DNA of 64,000 bases from Leptospira meyeri (GTDB taxonomy: Bacteria > Spirochaetota > Leptospiria > Leptospirales > Leptospiraceae), in NCBI RefSeq assembly GCF_004368965.1, contig NZ_SORO01000001.1:1520001-1584000 (forward strand). The letters are read 5' to 3'. Made by a program: the position numbers and the translations under genes. The notes under the pieces are model-generated. The model had not been told where the DNA came from. It made no database searches and saw only the letters and a list, made by a program, of their open reading frames with translations. How positions within the stretch are numbered: the first letter of the stretch is position 1; each line of letters opens with the position of its first letter. This document shows positions 33,363 to 42,729 of this stretch, piece by piece.

Positions 33363-35093
33363 TTGTATATAGATTCAAATTCCGGGCAGTCCAGTGGTGG
33401 GCATTCAGCTCTGCGTTTGGGAGACAGAGTCTACCATTTGCAGTATTCCTTCGAAGACAAAATCTTTCACATAGTCAGAGAACCATGGGATCAATTTCGA
33501 TTCCAATATGGAGTTGTACAAAATCGTAATATAGAATTCTACGAATGGAATTTATCCGAACAATCCAAACGTCTTTTGCGCCAAAAATGGAATGAACTTT
33601 ATTTGGTCCAAGAAACACATATCCAAAACCAAAAAAAACTGGAGGACGAATGGGAAAATTTAAAAACAAAGAATACCGAATACCAATTTTCCTTACCCAT
33701 TTCAGGTTTTGGTTATTTTACAAATATCCCTGATCAAAATTCTTCATTTGTGGATTTATTTTCTCTTTCAGAAGATGAAAAAAAAGAGTTGGGAACAAAC
33801 ATATTGAAATGGGAGAAAACTGAAAAAAATCTACACTTAACAGAAGACATACGATTACTACCCAAAACCGATTCACCCTATCCTCTGGTTTCTTCCCTCC
33901 AAACGAAAACAGAACAATATAAAATCATACAAAAAAGAATTTTTGTTCGTAAGTTTCTCTTAGATCCAGTTTTAATTTACGAACAAGCATTTCTGCAATT
34001 AAAAGGACCTAACTTCCAACTGGATGAAACGGAAAAAAAAATTTGGGGAAGTCATCTCAGTCGTTTAGCAAAGGATCTACGTTCCTGTCTTTTTGAAATA
34101 GAATGTAATGACTGGGAAGAAATGACCTTACTCATTCGAATTCTTTATGTACAAAGGTCGATTAAAGAAGGAGAGATTGTCTTTCCTAAAAAAAATCTAG
34201 AAGGTTTTACTTATCTCCCTGAAATAGAAATACCTGAATCCATAAAAATTGCTAAAGAAGAGGAATATGCTATTTTATTTGATTCCAATAAAAAAAACTT
34301 TTCTTCGGGTTATGATCCCATTCTTTTTTTTAATTGGGAATCTTTTTTGACAAGATACCAAGCTTTTTTAGATTCAAAAAGTTTCACAGAAGGAATCGAA
34401 TTCAATTGGAAAGGTTACAATCCATATCAAAACAAATTGAATCAAAAAATAGAGCTAAATGATTCAAATAAAAATATCTCAAAAAAAGAAAATCTAGAAA
34501 TTTACACAAAAGGAATTCAAAATCTATATTCCTATCATTTGGTGGATCAAAATTGTACAACAGAACTCATTCGTTATATGAACGAAATGTTTCCAGAAGG
34601 AAAAATCGGAAATGAAGTTTTTTGGAAACCTCTCTCGGAAAAAGTGATTAGTTTTAATTTTGTTCCATCAGTGGCTGCTTTGAAACTGGAATCCAGTGAG
34701 TATACAAAACAAATCAAAGTTTACCCATCCTACAGAAATCTCAAACGAAAACAACTTAGCCAGTTTTCAGAAAAGTATTTTCAAGATCGATTTGTCCTCA
34801 CTTCAAAAATTTATAAAACAAACCCCATCGATCATTCATTTTTATTTTTTACGGAAGAAACGATTTGGGATCGTCCAATCTTTGGTTTGTTTAATGCAGT
34901 TTGGGGGATTGGTTATACGGCAGTGGGAGTGATCACCGCTCCATTTGATAAAGGAAATAGGTTTTCAAAAGGAACTGAGACTGTATTTTATAGCCTTCCA
35001 GAACTTATCTTTTTTAATATCCGTAAGGGTCATTTCCCTTTCATAACTGCAAAAGAAATCCCAGAAGAGTACTACGAAAAAGAATCTTTATGA
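33363..35093 (+). CDS. Uncharacterised envelope protein with DUF4105-like motifs
   Basis: This frame of about 576 residues has two conserved-looking sites. One is GGHSALRLGDRVYH near the N-terminus; the other is HLVDQNCTTELIRYMNE at about residue 395. That His/Asn-Cys arrangement resembles DUF4105/Lnb-type papain-like proteins. The start is unclear. The first standard start is a TTG at 33363, but the frame stays open upstream and encodes a hydrophobic, signal-like stretch (FLFIYFLFFTT) with only non-standard start codons such as ATC at 33303. The gene overlaps the following membrane protein gene by 4 bases (ATGA). Confidence 0.6.
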   Translation: MYIDSNSGQSSGGHSALRLGDRVYHLQYSFEDKIFHIVREPWDQFRFQYGVVQNRNIEFYEWNLSEQSKRLLRQKWNELYLVQETHIQNQKKLEDEWENLKTKNTEYQFSLPISGFGYFTNIPDQNSSFVDLFSLSEDEKKELGTNILKWEKTEKNLHLTEDIRLLPKTDSPYPLVSSLQTKTEQYKIIQKRIFVRKFLLDPVLIYEQAFLQLKGPNFQLDETEKKIWGSHLSRLAKDLRSCLFEIECNDWEEMTLLIRILYVQRSIKEGEIVFPKKNLEGFTYLPEIEIPESIKIAKEEEYAILFDSNKKNFSSGYDPILFFNWESFLTRYQAFLDSKSFTEGIEFNWKGYNPYQNKLNQKIELNDSNKNISKKENLEIYTKGIQNLYSYHLVDQNCTTELIRYMNEMFPEGKIGNEVFWKPLSEKVISFNFVPSVAALKLESSEYTKQIKVYPSYRNLKRKQLSQFSEKYFQDRFVLTSKIYKTNPIDHSFLFFTEETIWDRPIFGLFNAVWGIGYTAVGVITAPFDKGNRFSKGTETVFYSLPELIFFNIRKGHFPFITAKEIPEEYYEKESL

Positions 35094-36712
35094 AAACAGC
35101 ATTTTTATTTTTCCCTTATCTATTCCTTTTGGTTTGCCAATTTCTACCCAATCCACCTTGGTTTTTTCCAGCAGACTCATTTGTTTATTGTATTGTTGCC
35201 CTTTTTTTTATTTTTCTCCAATCGCTAGTTCTTTATGGAAAAACAAAGGGTTTTGTTTTTTTCAAAAATTTGGAACAATATAAATATCCGGATTGGATCA
35301 TTGCATTTATTTTCTTTATCTGTTTGGTATTGTTTCCAATTCGCAATATGGATTGGGGGGATGGACTCCTCCTTCTAGAAACCAATCTTTTGGAAACCAA
35401 ACTATTTGGATTTCAATTCACCCTGGATGAAATTCTTGAGACCGTCCTTCATAGCCTAGTTTCCAACTTTTTATCATATTTAGGTTTTTCCGATGACCCA
35501 AGAATTTCTTATACTTTTTTATCCCAACTGGCAGGGATCGCTGTGATTTTTGGCTTTTTATGGACAGCTAAGGAAAATTTAAAATCAAATTCACTATCTA
35601 TACTCATCTTACTTTCGTCAGGTGGCATTCTACTAAACTTTGGTTACGCAGAAAACTATACTCTTGTGACAGCAAATCATTTACTTCTGTATATTTTTGT
35701 ATCCAAGTATGTAAAAACTCCCCAAAATAATGATCTATTGTTATATGGAGCAACTATTCTTGTTGCAGTATCAATGTTGTTTCATTTGGTTTCAGGATAT
35801 TTGGTTTTTCTTTTGGTTTACTTATGGTATTTTCATTCCCCAAAAGAAAAGAAGATCAAACATTTAGTTATCTGTAGTCTAATCGGATTTACTATCCTTC
35901 TTCCATGGTTTCTGTATTTTTTATTTTTTCATGACCCGTCCATTGATAGAAATAGTACACACTTAATTCATCCTCCGTTTTATCCAAAAAACCGACTCAT
36001 TTCCTTGAACCACATCAAGGAAATACTATCCGTTTTGTACTGGAATGTATCCATTCCGTCTTTATTTTTACTGTATCAATTTTTCTTTTCCCGAACTGAG
36101 TGGAAAAATTTTCTCAAAAGACCTGAGTCAAAAGTCATTATAGTTGCTATCCTTGCTTTTTTTCTTCATGGATTTTTTCATAACCCTCAGTTAGGTTTTC
36201 CAGCGGATTGGGACTTAATGGGGTTTTATTGGTTACCAATTACCTTTCTTGCACATCAATTTTGGATCCAATCAAAAACAATCCACCTCGAATGGATTCC
36301 TGTTTTTTTATTTGGGACAGTAGTTGTTCTTATTTCAGCAACGAATTTAAACAGAACAAATTCAGAAAAAGAACTTCTATGGGAAGTAACAAAAACAACA
36401 ATTCATAGTTATGTGGCAGAAAATAGAACATATATCAATACTCTGTCTAAAGATGATAAAAAGTTTTTTGCAAAAGGTGATTTTTTATTTTACAAAGGAC
36501 AAACAATCACAAACCAACTTTGTGATTTTCCGGAAAAATTAGATATCATTCGCGAAATGAAGGCACATAGAGCCAATTGGAAAAAAGGATTCGAAGATGA
36601 AAAGTTCCGATCCAAAGCTATACTAGGTCAATTTTTAACAGAAGCCACCAAAACAAATATAAAATATATTAAATCTCTAGAAGCAAATAAGATATGTCAT
36701 CCGCAGCTTTAG
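35090..36712 (+). CDS. Polytopic membrane protein, possible GT-C glycosyltransferase
   Basis: This 540-residue protein has about ten to twelve membrane helices in the first 440 residues and a polar C-terminal tail of about 100 residues. An acidic first loop (NMDWGDGLLLLETN) and a later FPADWDLMGFYWLP with Asp/Trp resemble the acidic loops of GT-C transferases, but no family is certain. It is translationally coupled to the gene before it (ATGA at 35090) and may act with it in the envelope. Its last 44 bases overlap the convergent response regulator gene. Confidence 0.62.
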   Translation: MKTAFLFFPYLFLLVCQFLPNPPWFFPADSFVYCIVALFFIFLQSLVLYGKTKGFVFFKNLEQYKYPDWIIAFIFFICLVLFPIRNMDWGDGLLLLETNLLETKLFGFQFTLDEILETVLHSLVSNFLSYLGFSDDPRISYTFLSQLAGIAVIFGFLWTAKENLKSNSLSILILLSSGGILLNFGYAENYTLVTANHLLLYIFVSKYVKTPQNNDLLLYGATILVAVSMLFHLVSGYLVFLLVYLWYFHSPKEKKIKHLVICSLIGFTILLPWFLYFLFFHDPSIDRNSTHLIHPPFYPKNRLISLNHIKEILSVLYWNVSIPSLFLLYQFFFSRTEWKNFLKRPESKVIIVAILAFFLHGFFHNPQLGFPADWDLMGFYWLPITFLAHQFWIQSKTIHLEWIPVFLFGTVVVLISATNLNRTNSEKELLWEVTKTTIHSYVAENRTYINTLSKDDKKFFAKGDFLFYKGQTITNQLCDFPEKLDIIREMKAHRANWKKGFEDEKFRSKAILGQFLTEATKTNIKYIKSLEANKICHPQL

Positions 36713-37781
36713 AAGAAGTTTCTAAATATTGAATGTAGTTTGTGATCTCTGTTTTCATACCCTCAATCCGATTGGCCCCACCAGGCAATTGGATCAAAGT
36801 TTGAACCAGTGGATGTGTGCTAGAAGCAAGAAGACCATCCGAATATAAAAAAAGAACATCTCCTGTTTCCACCTGGATTTCATTTTCAGCAAATTCCATT
36901 TCTTTCAATATCCCTAAAATTTGCCCCGATTGGTCTTGTAAAATCAATGGTGCCCGACTTTCTTTTTGAAATACAATTGGAAACGGATGACCACCCCTCG
37001 CATAGGTGATTTTTTTCTTTAGATGGTCTACAACGATGCTAATCGCTGTCATACTATGAGTTCCGATGGCATTACAAAGTTCTCCGTTCAACCGAACAAG
37101 CAATTCAGAAGGAGCAACCGTTGTTGTTCTAGCCAACTCTTTATGTATCGTTGTCATCAGAATAGCAATGAGACCAGAAGTTACACCATGTCCTTCTATA
37201 TCGCCCATCAAAATCAAAGTACGATCCTCATCCAGAGGCAAAACTTGAAAAAAATCTCCTGAAACAAAACTCACTGGTTTGATATCTGCAAATATCTTGT
37301 GTCTGATCTGGGGCAAGTTCATAGTTTTTGACTGGATTTTTGCAGCCAACCGAAGATCCCTTTTGATCGACTCATCCATCGATTCCTTATCTTTTAAGAA
37401 ATTATAATATTCAAATGCCCTTGAAATTGCCGCTTCAATTGATTTTGTATGAAAAGGTTTTAAAATAAAATCTGATGCCCTATGATAAAGCGAAGAAACA
37501 ACAGTTTGAATGTCATGTTCCCCAGTCATCATTAGAACTTGGGTTTTAGAATCATAAGTTTTGATTTTTGGTAATAGATCCAACCCAGAGGTATGTGGCA
37601 TATTGACATCCAAAAAGACGATTGGATTTCTTTCGGCCTCAAAGTATTCCAAACCTTGTAATGGATTGGTAAAATACCGAACGAAGTAACCCAGTCCATT
37701 GATAATGAGCTCTAAAGTTTCACAGATTTCTGTGTCATCGTCAATGATTAGGATCTCAGGTTTAAAAGAATACTCGGACAT
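36669..37781 (-). CDS. Response regulator with SpoIIE/RsbU-type PP2C phosphatase
   Basis: This is a 370-residue signalling protein. The receiver domain (about 8-125) has acidic pocket DDD at 14-16, phospho-acceptor Asp58 in VFLDVNMPHTSG, a Thr/Lys switch and LKPF at the end. After a linker helix, the PP2C domain (about 150-370) shows FVSGDFFQV, LILMGDIEGHG and LFLYSDGL, with metal-binding aspartates intact. Such proteins dephosphorylate anti-sigma-factor antagonists. No partner kinase or antagonist gene is adjacent. It follows an unknown gene and an HDAC-like gene in one operon. Confidence 0.9.
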   Translation of the reverse strand: MSEYSFKPEILIIDDDTEICETLELIINGLGYFVRYFTNPLQGLEYFEAERNPIVFLDVNMPHTSGLDLLPKIKTYDSKTQVLMMTGEHDIQTVVSSLYHRASDFILKPFHTKSIEAAISRAFEYYNFLKDKESMDESIKRDLRLAAKIQSKTMNLPQIRHKIFADIKPVSFVSGDFFQVLPLDEDRTLILMGDIEGHGVTSGLIAILMTTIHKELARTTTVAPSELLVRLNGELCNAIGTHSMTAISIVVDHLKKKITYARGGHPFPIVFQKESRAPLILQDQSGQILGILKEMEFAENEIQVETGDVLFLYSDGLLASSTHPLVQTLIQLPGGANRIEGMKTEITNYIQYLETSSKAADDISYLLLEI

Positions 37782-37809
37782 CTACTAGATGTATCGGCAA
37801 AACTTGGTC

Positions 37810-38625
37810 TTATTTTGAGACCAATGTGAATTTTAGTTTTTCTTTGACTTCCTCTACTTTTTTAAAATAAGCCTCATGGAAGACTTTTTTTTCTAAATAG
37901 GGGTCGGTGCAGGAAATCATCTCTCCATACTTCCACTCATACGGTTCCCCATTTTCATAACGAACTCTGTTCTGATGAATTTGAGAAGATAAACTTCGTA
38001 GATTGGTACCACGAAAATTTTTCACAAGGGCACGGAATGTTCCTTCTTTTTCTGGATCGATAAAACGAAACTTTCGTGAAAATAAGACTGCATCGTGAAA
38101 GTATTCAGGTACATTAAAAGCTCCTGATGTTCCCAATCTTTTTGAAAGGACTCGAATGAATTCTGTGAATTCATTTAAAACATTGAGTCCAGGATACTCT
38201 TGTCCAAAGTATAATTCCTTTTTGATGTCTCCAGGCTCAAAATTTATATTTTGTGTGAGAAGCCAGTCGATATAAATCATTGGGAATTGTTCATCATCAC
38301 CTTTCATTTGAAATTGTGATACTTTCAAGCGAGTATGAACCAATATCTTTTTAGTTTCAGTTTTAATATAAATACGATTATCAAAATTGTTAAGAATTTC
38401 TAATTCGATGATTGGGTTTGGGAATCCTCGTTTTTCAACGGCTGAGATTAATCCAGCACTTACTAACAATTGTTCCACTTCATAATGTGTGAACCGATTA
38501 AACAACCGCGGCTCCATGTTGAGCGAAGTGTTTAGTTCTTTGGAGACATCAACTAAAGACAAATCATCTAAATTCAGCCAATCAGATTCGTTTTTCTTTT
38601 TGTCTGTAGAAGAGAATACTCCCAT
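37810..38625 (-). CDS. Hypothetical protein between HDAC-like and PP2C genes
   Basis: This is a 271-residue soluble protein of unknown family. The N-terminus is polar (MGVFSSTDKKKNESDW) with no signal peptide. The body is rich in aromatic and charged residues, with segments such as MIYIDWLLTQNINFEPGD and YGEMISCTDPYLEKK. The ATG shares one base with the stop of the upstream HDAC-like gene (TAATG), and the regulator gene follows after 28 bases. Context suggests a shared regulatory or metabolic role, but the sequence gives no function. Confidence 0.75.
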   Translation of the reverse strand: MGVFSSTDKKKNESDWLNLDDLSLVDVSKELNTSLNMEPRLFNRFTHYEVEQLLVSAGLISAVEKRGFPNPIIELEILNNFDNRIYIKTETKKILVHTRLKVSQFQMKGDDEQFPMIYIDWLLTQNINFEPGDIKKELYFGQEYPGLNVLNEFTEFIRVLSKRLGTSGAFNVPEYFHDAVLFSRKFRFIDPEKEGTFRALVKNFRGTNLRSLSSQIHQNRVRYENGEPYEWKYGEMISCTDPYLEKKVFHEAYFKKVEEVKEKLKFTLVSK

Positions 38626-39524
38626 TATTTTTCACCGAATGCCGTGATCGTATTAAAATGAATTTCAACGGTATCACGAAAGTCACGAGCGTAACCACCA
38701 GCAAGTGTCACAACACATGGAACATTTAACGACTCTGCAAATTTGCGAACCATCAAATCCCTTTCTTTCAATCCTTTCATCGAAACTTTTAATTCTCCAA
38801 GAGAATCATCTTCATAAGGATCCGCTCCTGCAACATAATAAATTATATTGGAATCAAATTCTTTTCGGATTTGATTTAAGGATGTTTCTAACGTAGTCAA
38901 ATACTCATCATCCTTTGTATTCGGTTCTAAGTTCACATCTAAGTTAGATACTTCTTTTTTTGGATAAAGATTACCTTGGTGCATCGAAAATGTGAAAACT
39001 TTGTCATCATATTGAAAAATATAAGAATTCCCATTGCCTTGGTGCAAATCTAAGTCAATGATAAGTGCGTTTAATTCTGGATTTGTTTCTTTTTGTTTTC
39101 GTATAGCTATAGCTACATCATTCAAATAACAAAACCCTTCTGCCTTGTCTGGGAAACTATGGTGATAACCTCCGCCCATATTAAAAGCAAATTGCGAAGT
39201 TTTTGAAAGTTCTGATGCCATTATCGTTCCACCCACGCCATACATAAAGCTTTCCACAATACTTCGATTAAGCGGAAGTTCTGAATACATCGTACGCGAA
39301 GTATGTTCATAACTAAACAAATCGTCCAAGTATTCTTTTGTATGAACGAGTTCTAAGTCAGCCTCTTCTGCTTTTTTAGGTAGCAAAATGTCCCAAGATG
39401 CATATACAGGATCTCTTTTGACACGATTATAAAGATGAGAATACTTATGAGCCGGGAACACATGACCCGGTAATTCGAGATTGTACGAAGAATGGTAGAT
39501 GAGAGCGAGTGCATTAGATGCCAT
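38625..39524 (-). CDS. Histone-deacetylase superfamily protein, second copy
   Basis: This is a 299-residue amidohydrolase. FNMGGGYHHSFPDKAEGFCY carries the His pair and IIDLDLHQGNGNS the zinc ligands; YVAGADPYEDD and TLAGGYARD complete the site. It differs clearly from the enzyme at 20689-21630 and resembles the AcuC-like subgroup seen in environmental bacteria. The ATG at 39524 is preferred; a frame starting 12 codons earlier would overlap the divergent pyruvate kinase promoter. First gene of a three-gene operon. Confidence 0.85.
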   Translation of the reverse strand: MASNALALIYHSSYNLELPGHVFPAHKYSHLYNRVKRDPVYASWDILLPKKAEEADLELVHTKEYLDDLFSYEHTSRTMYSELPLNRSIVESFMYGVGGTIMASELSKTSQFAFNMGGGYHHSFPDKAEGFCYLNDVAIAIRKQKETNPELNALIIDLDLHQGNGNSYIFQYDDKVFTFSMHQGNLYPKKEVSNLDVNLEPNTKDDEYLTTLETSLNQIRKEFDSNIIYYVAGADPYEDDSLGELKVSMKGLKERDLMVRKFAESLNVPCVVTLAGGYARDFRDTVEIHFNTITAFGEK

Positions 39525-39615
39525 TAAAATGATATTTTTGTTAAAAATGACACAAGTCAATTCAAACCGTACAATTTACTTGCAGGAAAAATCAAAAAAG
39601 CTAAGAATAGGGTCT

Positions 39616-41052
39616 ATGCCGGAAGACAGCAAAATCCCTAACAAACGCACGAAAATCATCTGCACCATTGGCCCTGCCTCAGCAAATCGCGAAACCATAC
39701 TAAATCTTATTTATTCAGGAATGGATTTGGCACGGATGAATTTTTCCCATTCCACTCATGATTACCACAAAGATATCTTCGAATTATTGCGTGAATGTGA
39801 GCAAGAATCAGGTAAGTCCATCGGCATCCTTGCAGATTTACAAGGTCCCAAAATCAGAACCGGAAAATTAGGGACTGGGCCTTTGGAGCTCAAATCGGGT
39901 GATCAAATTGCTATCAATAACAAGTCGGATTTTCTTGGAACAAGGGAAGAAATTGGATGCACTTACCAATACATCTTAAATGACATTGATGTTGGGCATA
40001 AACTTTTGATTGATGATGGCAAACTTTCGTTCGTTGTAAAATCCAAAACAAAAGAAAAAGCAATTTTAGAAACCGTCATTGGAGGAACCTTAAAAGATAA
40101 TAAAGGAATCAATCTTCCTGGAACTCCAATTTCCGCCCCTGCTCTTTCAGAAAAAGACATCGAAGATTTACAATTCGCATTATCCCTCGGAGTTGACTAC
40201 ATTGCTTTATCGTTTGTTCGACGAGCCAGTGATTTAGAGATGGCAAGACAATTTATGAAAGATAGTTATGCAGGACTCATCGCAAAAATTGAACGGCCTG
40301 AAGCCATTCAAAATATTGAAGAAATCATCGAAAACTGTGATGGTATCATGATCGCACGAGGAGACTTAGGTGTGGAGTTAGACACACAATATGTTCCCAT
40401 CATTCAAAAAGAGATGATCACAAAACTTAACCAGCAAGGGAAACCAGTGATCACCGCAACACAAATGTTAGAAACTATGATTGATAATCCACGTCCCACT
40501 CGTGCTGAAGCAAGTGACGTTGCCAATGCTGTTATGGATGGAACAGATGCGGTAATGTTGTCAGGTGAAACTGCCTCGGGGAAATATCCAATAGAAACTG
40601 TCAAAACAATGACAAGTATCATCCAAGCTGCAGAAGAATCAGAAATATACTTATCTCATTTGAGAAATATGGATCGAACGGAATTTGAAGTTGAACGAAC
40701 CGCCCTTGGAAGTGCTGCAGAATCAATTTCTCGATTGATCAATGCAAAGGCGATTATCAATTTCACAAGATCTGGATATTCATCACTACTATCATCCGAA
40801 TTTCGTCCTTCGAAACCAATTTATTCATTCACACCATTTTTGGGTACAGCAAGAAAGATGCAGTTGTATTGGGGTGTGGAAGCTTATGTGATGCCGATGA
40901 TGGATAAATTCCCTGATATGATTGCTTTTATGAGTAAAACTCTAAAATCAGAAGGTAAGTTAAAATCCGGAGATACTGTTGTAATACTATCAGGTGCGCC
41001 AGGATCGGTAGCACAAACTGTTGATTTTATTCAAATACACAGAATCAAATAA
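39616..41052 (+). CDS. pyk: Pyruvate kinase
   Basis: This is a 478-residue glycolytic enzyme that makes pyruvate and ATP from phosphoenolpyruvate and ADP. The N-terminus has TKIICTIGPAS, the barrel has MDLARMNFSHSTHDYH and IGILADLQGPKIRTG, and the catalytic signature IAKIERPEAIQNIEEI contains the essential Lys. The metal-binding GIMIARGDLGVEL follows, and a complete C-terminal domain ends at DFIQIHRIK. The ATG at 39616 is correct; upstream in-frame codons lie in the divergent promoter region. It overlaps the convergent oxidoreductase gene by 8 bases. Confidence 0.97.
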   Translation: MPEDSKIPNKRTKIICTIGPASANRETILNLIYSGMDLARMNFSHSTHDYHKDIFELLRECEQESGKSIGILADLQGPKIRTGKLGTGPLELKSGDQIAINNKSDFLGTREEIGCTYQYILNDIDVGHKLLIDDGKLSFVVKSKTKEKAILETVIGGTLKDNKGINLPGTPISAPALSEKDIEDLQFALSLGVDYIALSFVRRASDLEMARQFMKDSYAGLIAKIERPEAIQNIEEIIENCDGIMIARGDLGVELDTQYVPIIQKEMITKLNQQGKPVITATQMLETMIDNPRPTRAEASDVANAVMDGTDAVMLSGETASGKYPIETVKTMTSIIQAAEESEIYLSHLRNMDRTEFEVERTALGSAAESISRLINAKAIINFTRSGYSSLLSSEFRPSKPIYSFTPFLGTARKMQLYWGVEAYVMPMMDKFPDMIAFMSKTLKSEGKLKSGDTVVILSGAPGSVAQTVDFIQIHRIK

Positions 41053-42304
41053 CAACGACTTTACGAATGCCTCGGGCTGCGATGGTAGCCGTAGTCCAAG
41101 CATTCTGAAAATTAAACCCACCGGTAATTCCATCCACATCGATAACTTCGCCAGTAAAAAAAAGCCCAGGCGTTTTTTTACTTTCCATGGTTTGGAATTG
41201 TATATCTTTTCTAGAAACTCCGCCTGCCGTCACAAACTCTTCTTTGAATACTCCTTTCGCAACCATTCTTAATTTAGTCTGTGTTAGAGTAAGACTCAAA
41301 TTTCGAATTTCCGATTTGGAAATATCTGAATAACGTTTATTTGGTTGAATCTTTGTTTCTTTTAATAACCACTCCCAAAATCGACTGGGAAGTTTCCAAT
41401 CCGGATCTGGTGTCAATTTTTCTGCAGGAGATTTTTCTTTTTTTGAAAGGTAAATTTCCTCAATGTTTTGAGCCTTCCCCCCTCCAATCCAATTGATGGA
41501 CAGATCTACTTTATAACTTTCTTCAAATAAATTCCGAGCTTCCCAAGCTGACAATCGTAAAGCGGCAGGACCGCTCAAACCCCAATGTGTAATCAGAATC
41601 GGACCTTTTTGTGGTTTGCCTTTGGGTAAAACTTTGATTTCAGAAAAAGGAACCACGAGGCCAGTTAATTCCATAAGATCAGTATTTTCCAAAGTCAAAG
41701 TGAAAAGAGAAGGGACTGGAGGAATGATTTTATGTCCTAATTTTTTCAGAATACTCCAAACCTTTCTGTTGGAACCGGTTGCGATGACAACAAAATCAAA
41801 AGTATCTTCCATACCACCTTCCCAAAGAACACGGAATTCATAAGAAAGATCCGATTTGGCGTTTGTATATATACCAACTAACCCTTGTTCAAAGTGAATT
41901 GGGATCTTTTTAGATTTTAATTCGTTTAGGAAACATTGGATGATCGTTTCAGAAGAATCTGTCGTTGGAAACATCCTTCCATCTGCTTCTGCTTTCAGAG
42001 AAACTCCCCTTTTCTCAAACCAATCGATCGTATTTTTGGGTCCAAAACTTTCAAAAGCCCATCGTAGTTCCTTGTTTCCTCTTGGGTAACGATCAGAAAG
42101 AAGTTCTGGATCAAAAAGGTTATGGGTTACATTGCATCTCCCACCACCGGATATTCGAAGTTTAGAAAGAGGTTCTTTCGATTTTTCAAAAATTTGAATT
42201 TCACATAAACCTTGTAACTCAGCTTCGATCTGTAGTGCTGCAAAACATCCTGAAGCACCCGCACCGATAATGGCAACTCTTGGTTTTTTTTTCAATCTTA
42301 CCAC
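41045..42304 (-). CDS. HI0933/YhiN-family FAD-dependent oxidoreductase
   Basis: This is a 419-residue flavoprotein. The dinucleotide-binding motif [16 protein letters not shown] is at the N-terminus, followed by [14 protein letters not shown], the hallmark of the HI0933 family, and the C-terminal FAD motif [22 protein letters not shown]. The substrate is not established; some relatives act in bile-acid reduction or may protect against reactive species. The start is a GTG at 42304 that overlaps the glyoxalase stop, so the two are coupled. The stop overlaps pyk by 8 bases. Confidence 0.85.
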   Translation of the reverse strand: MVRLKKKPRVAIIGAGASGCFAALQIEAELQGLCEIQIFEKSKEPLSKLRISGGGRCNVTHNLFDPELLSDRYPRGNKELRWAFESFGPKNTIDWFEKRGVSLKAEADGRMFPTTDSSETIIQCFLNELKSKKIPIHFEQGLVGIYTNAKSDLSYEFRVLWEGGMEDTFDFVVIATGSNRKVWSILKKLGHKIIPPVPSLFTLTLENTDLMELTGLVVPFSEIKVLPKGKPQKGPILITHWGLSGPAALRLSAWEARNLFEESYKVDLSINWIGGGKAQNIEEIYLSKKEKSPAEKLTPDPDWKLPSRFWEWLLKETKIQPNKRYSDISKSEIRNLSLTLTQTKLRMVAKGVFKEEFVTAGGVSRKDIQFQTMESKKTPGLFFTGEVIDVDGITGGFNFQNAWTTATIAARGIRKVVVI

Positions 42305-42720
42305 TCACCAGTATTTGGCATAGATACCCAAGGTTCCTTAGGAGGTAACGGATTCCCTTTTTGTAAAAGCTCAATTGAAATGAGATCAGGTGACCTAACA
42401 AACGCCATACGACCATCGCGCGGGGGACGATTGATTTGAACTCCCATTTTCTGAATTCGTTCACAAGTAAGATAAATATCATCTACCTCATATGCCAAAT
42501 GACCAAAATTTCTACCCACCGTATATGGATCCGTTTGGCCCCAATTGTATGTGAGTTCGATCTCTGGGGCTTCTGCATCACCTGTAGACAAAAACACAAG
42601 AGTGAATTTGCCTTCCGGGTGTTCATTCCTTCGGGTGACTTTTAAACCAAGGATATCCACAAAAAAATTTAAAGCACGGTCCAAATCCAATACACGAATC
42701 ATTGTATGTAAATATTTCAT
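42298..42720 (-). CDS. gloA: Lactoylglutathione lyase (glyoxalase I)
   Basis: This 140-residue enzyme converts the methylglyoxal-glutathione hemithioacetal to lactoylglutathione. The four metal ligands are present: His5, Glu55 (IELTYNWG), His74 ([10 protein letters not shown]) and Glu117 (SIELLQKG). The length and ending agree with the Ni-dependent short type. It overlaps the FAD oxidoreductase gene (about 7 bases) and follows the hydroxylase gene by 9 bases, so three genes may be co-transcribed. Confidence 0.92.
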   Translation of the reverse strand: MKYLHTMIRVLDLDRALNFFVDILGLKVTRRNEHPEGKFTLVFLSTGDAEAPEIELTYNWGQTDPYTVGRNFGHLAYEVDDIYLTCERIQKMGVQINRPPRDGRMAFVRSPDLISIELLQKGNPLPPKEPWVSMPNTGEW

Positions 42721-42729
42721 ATTTTCCTA

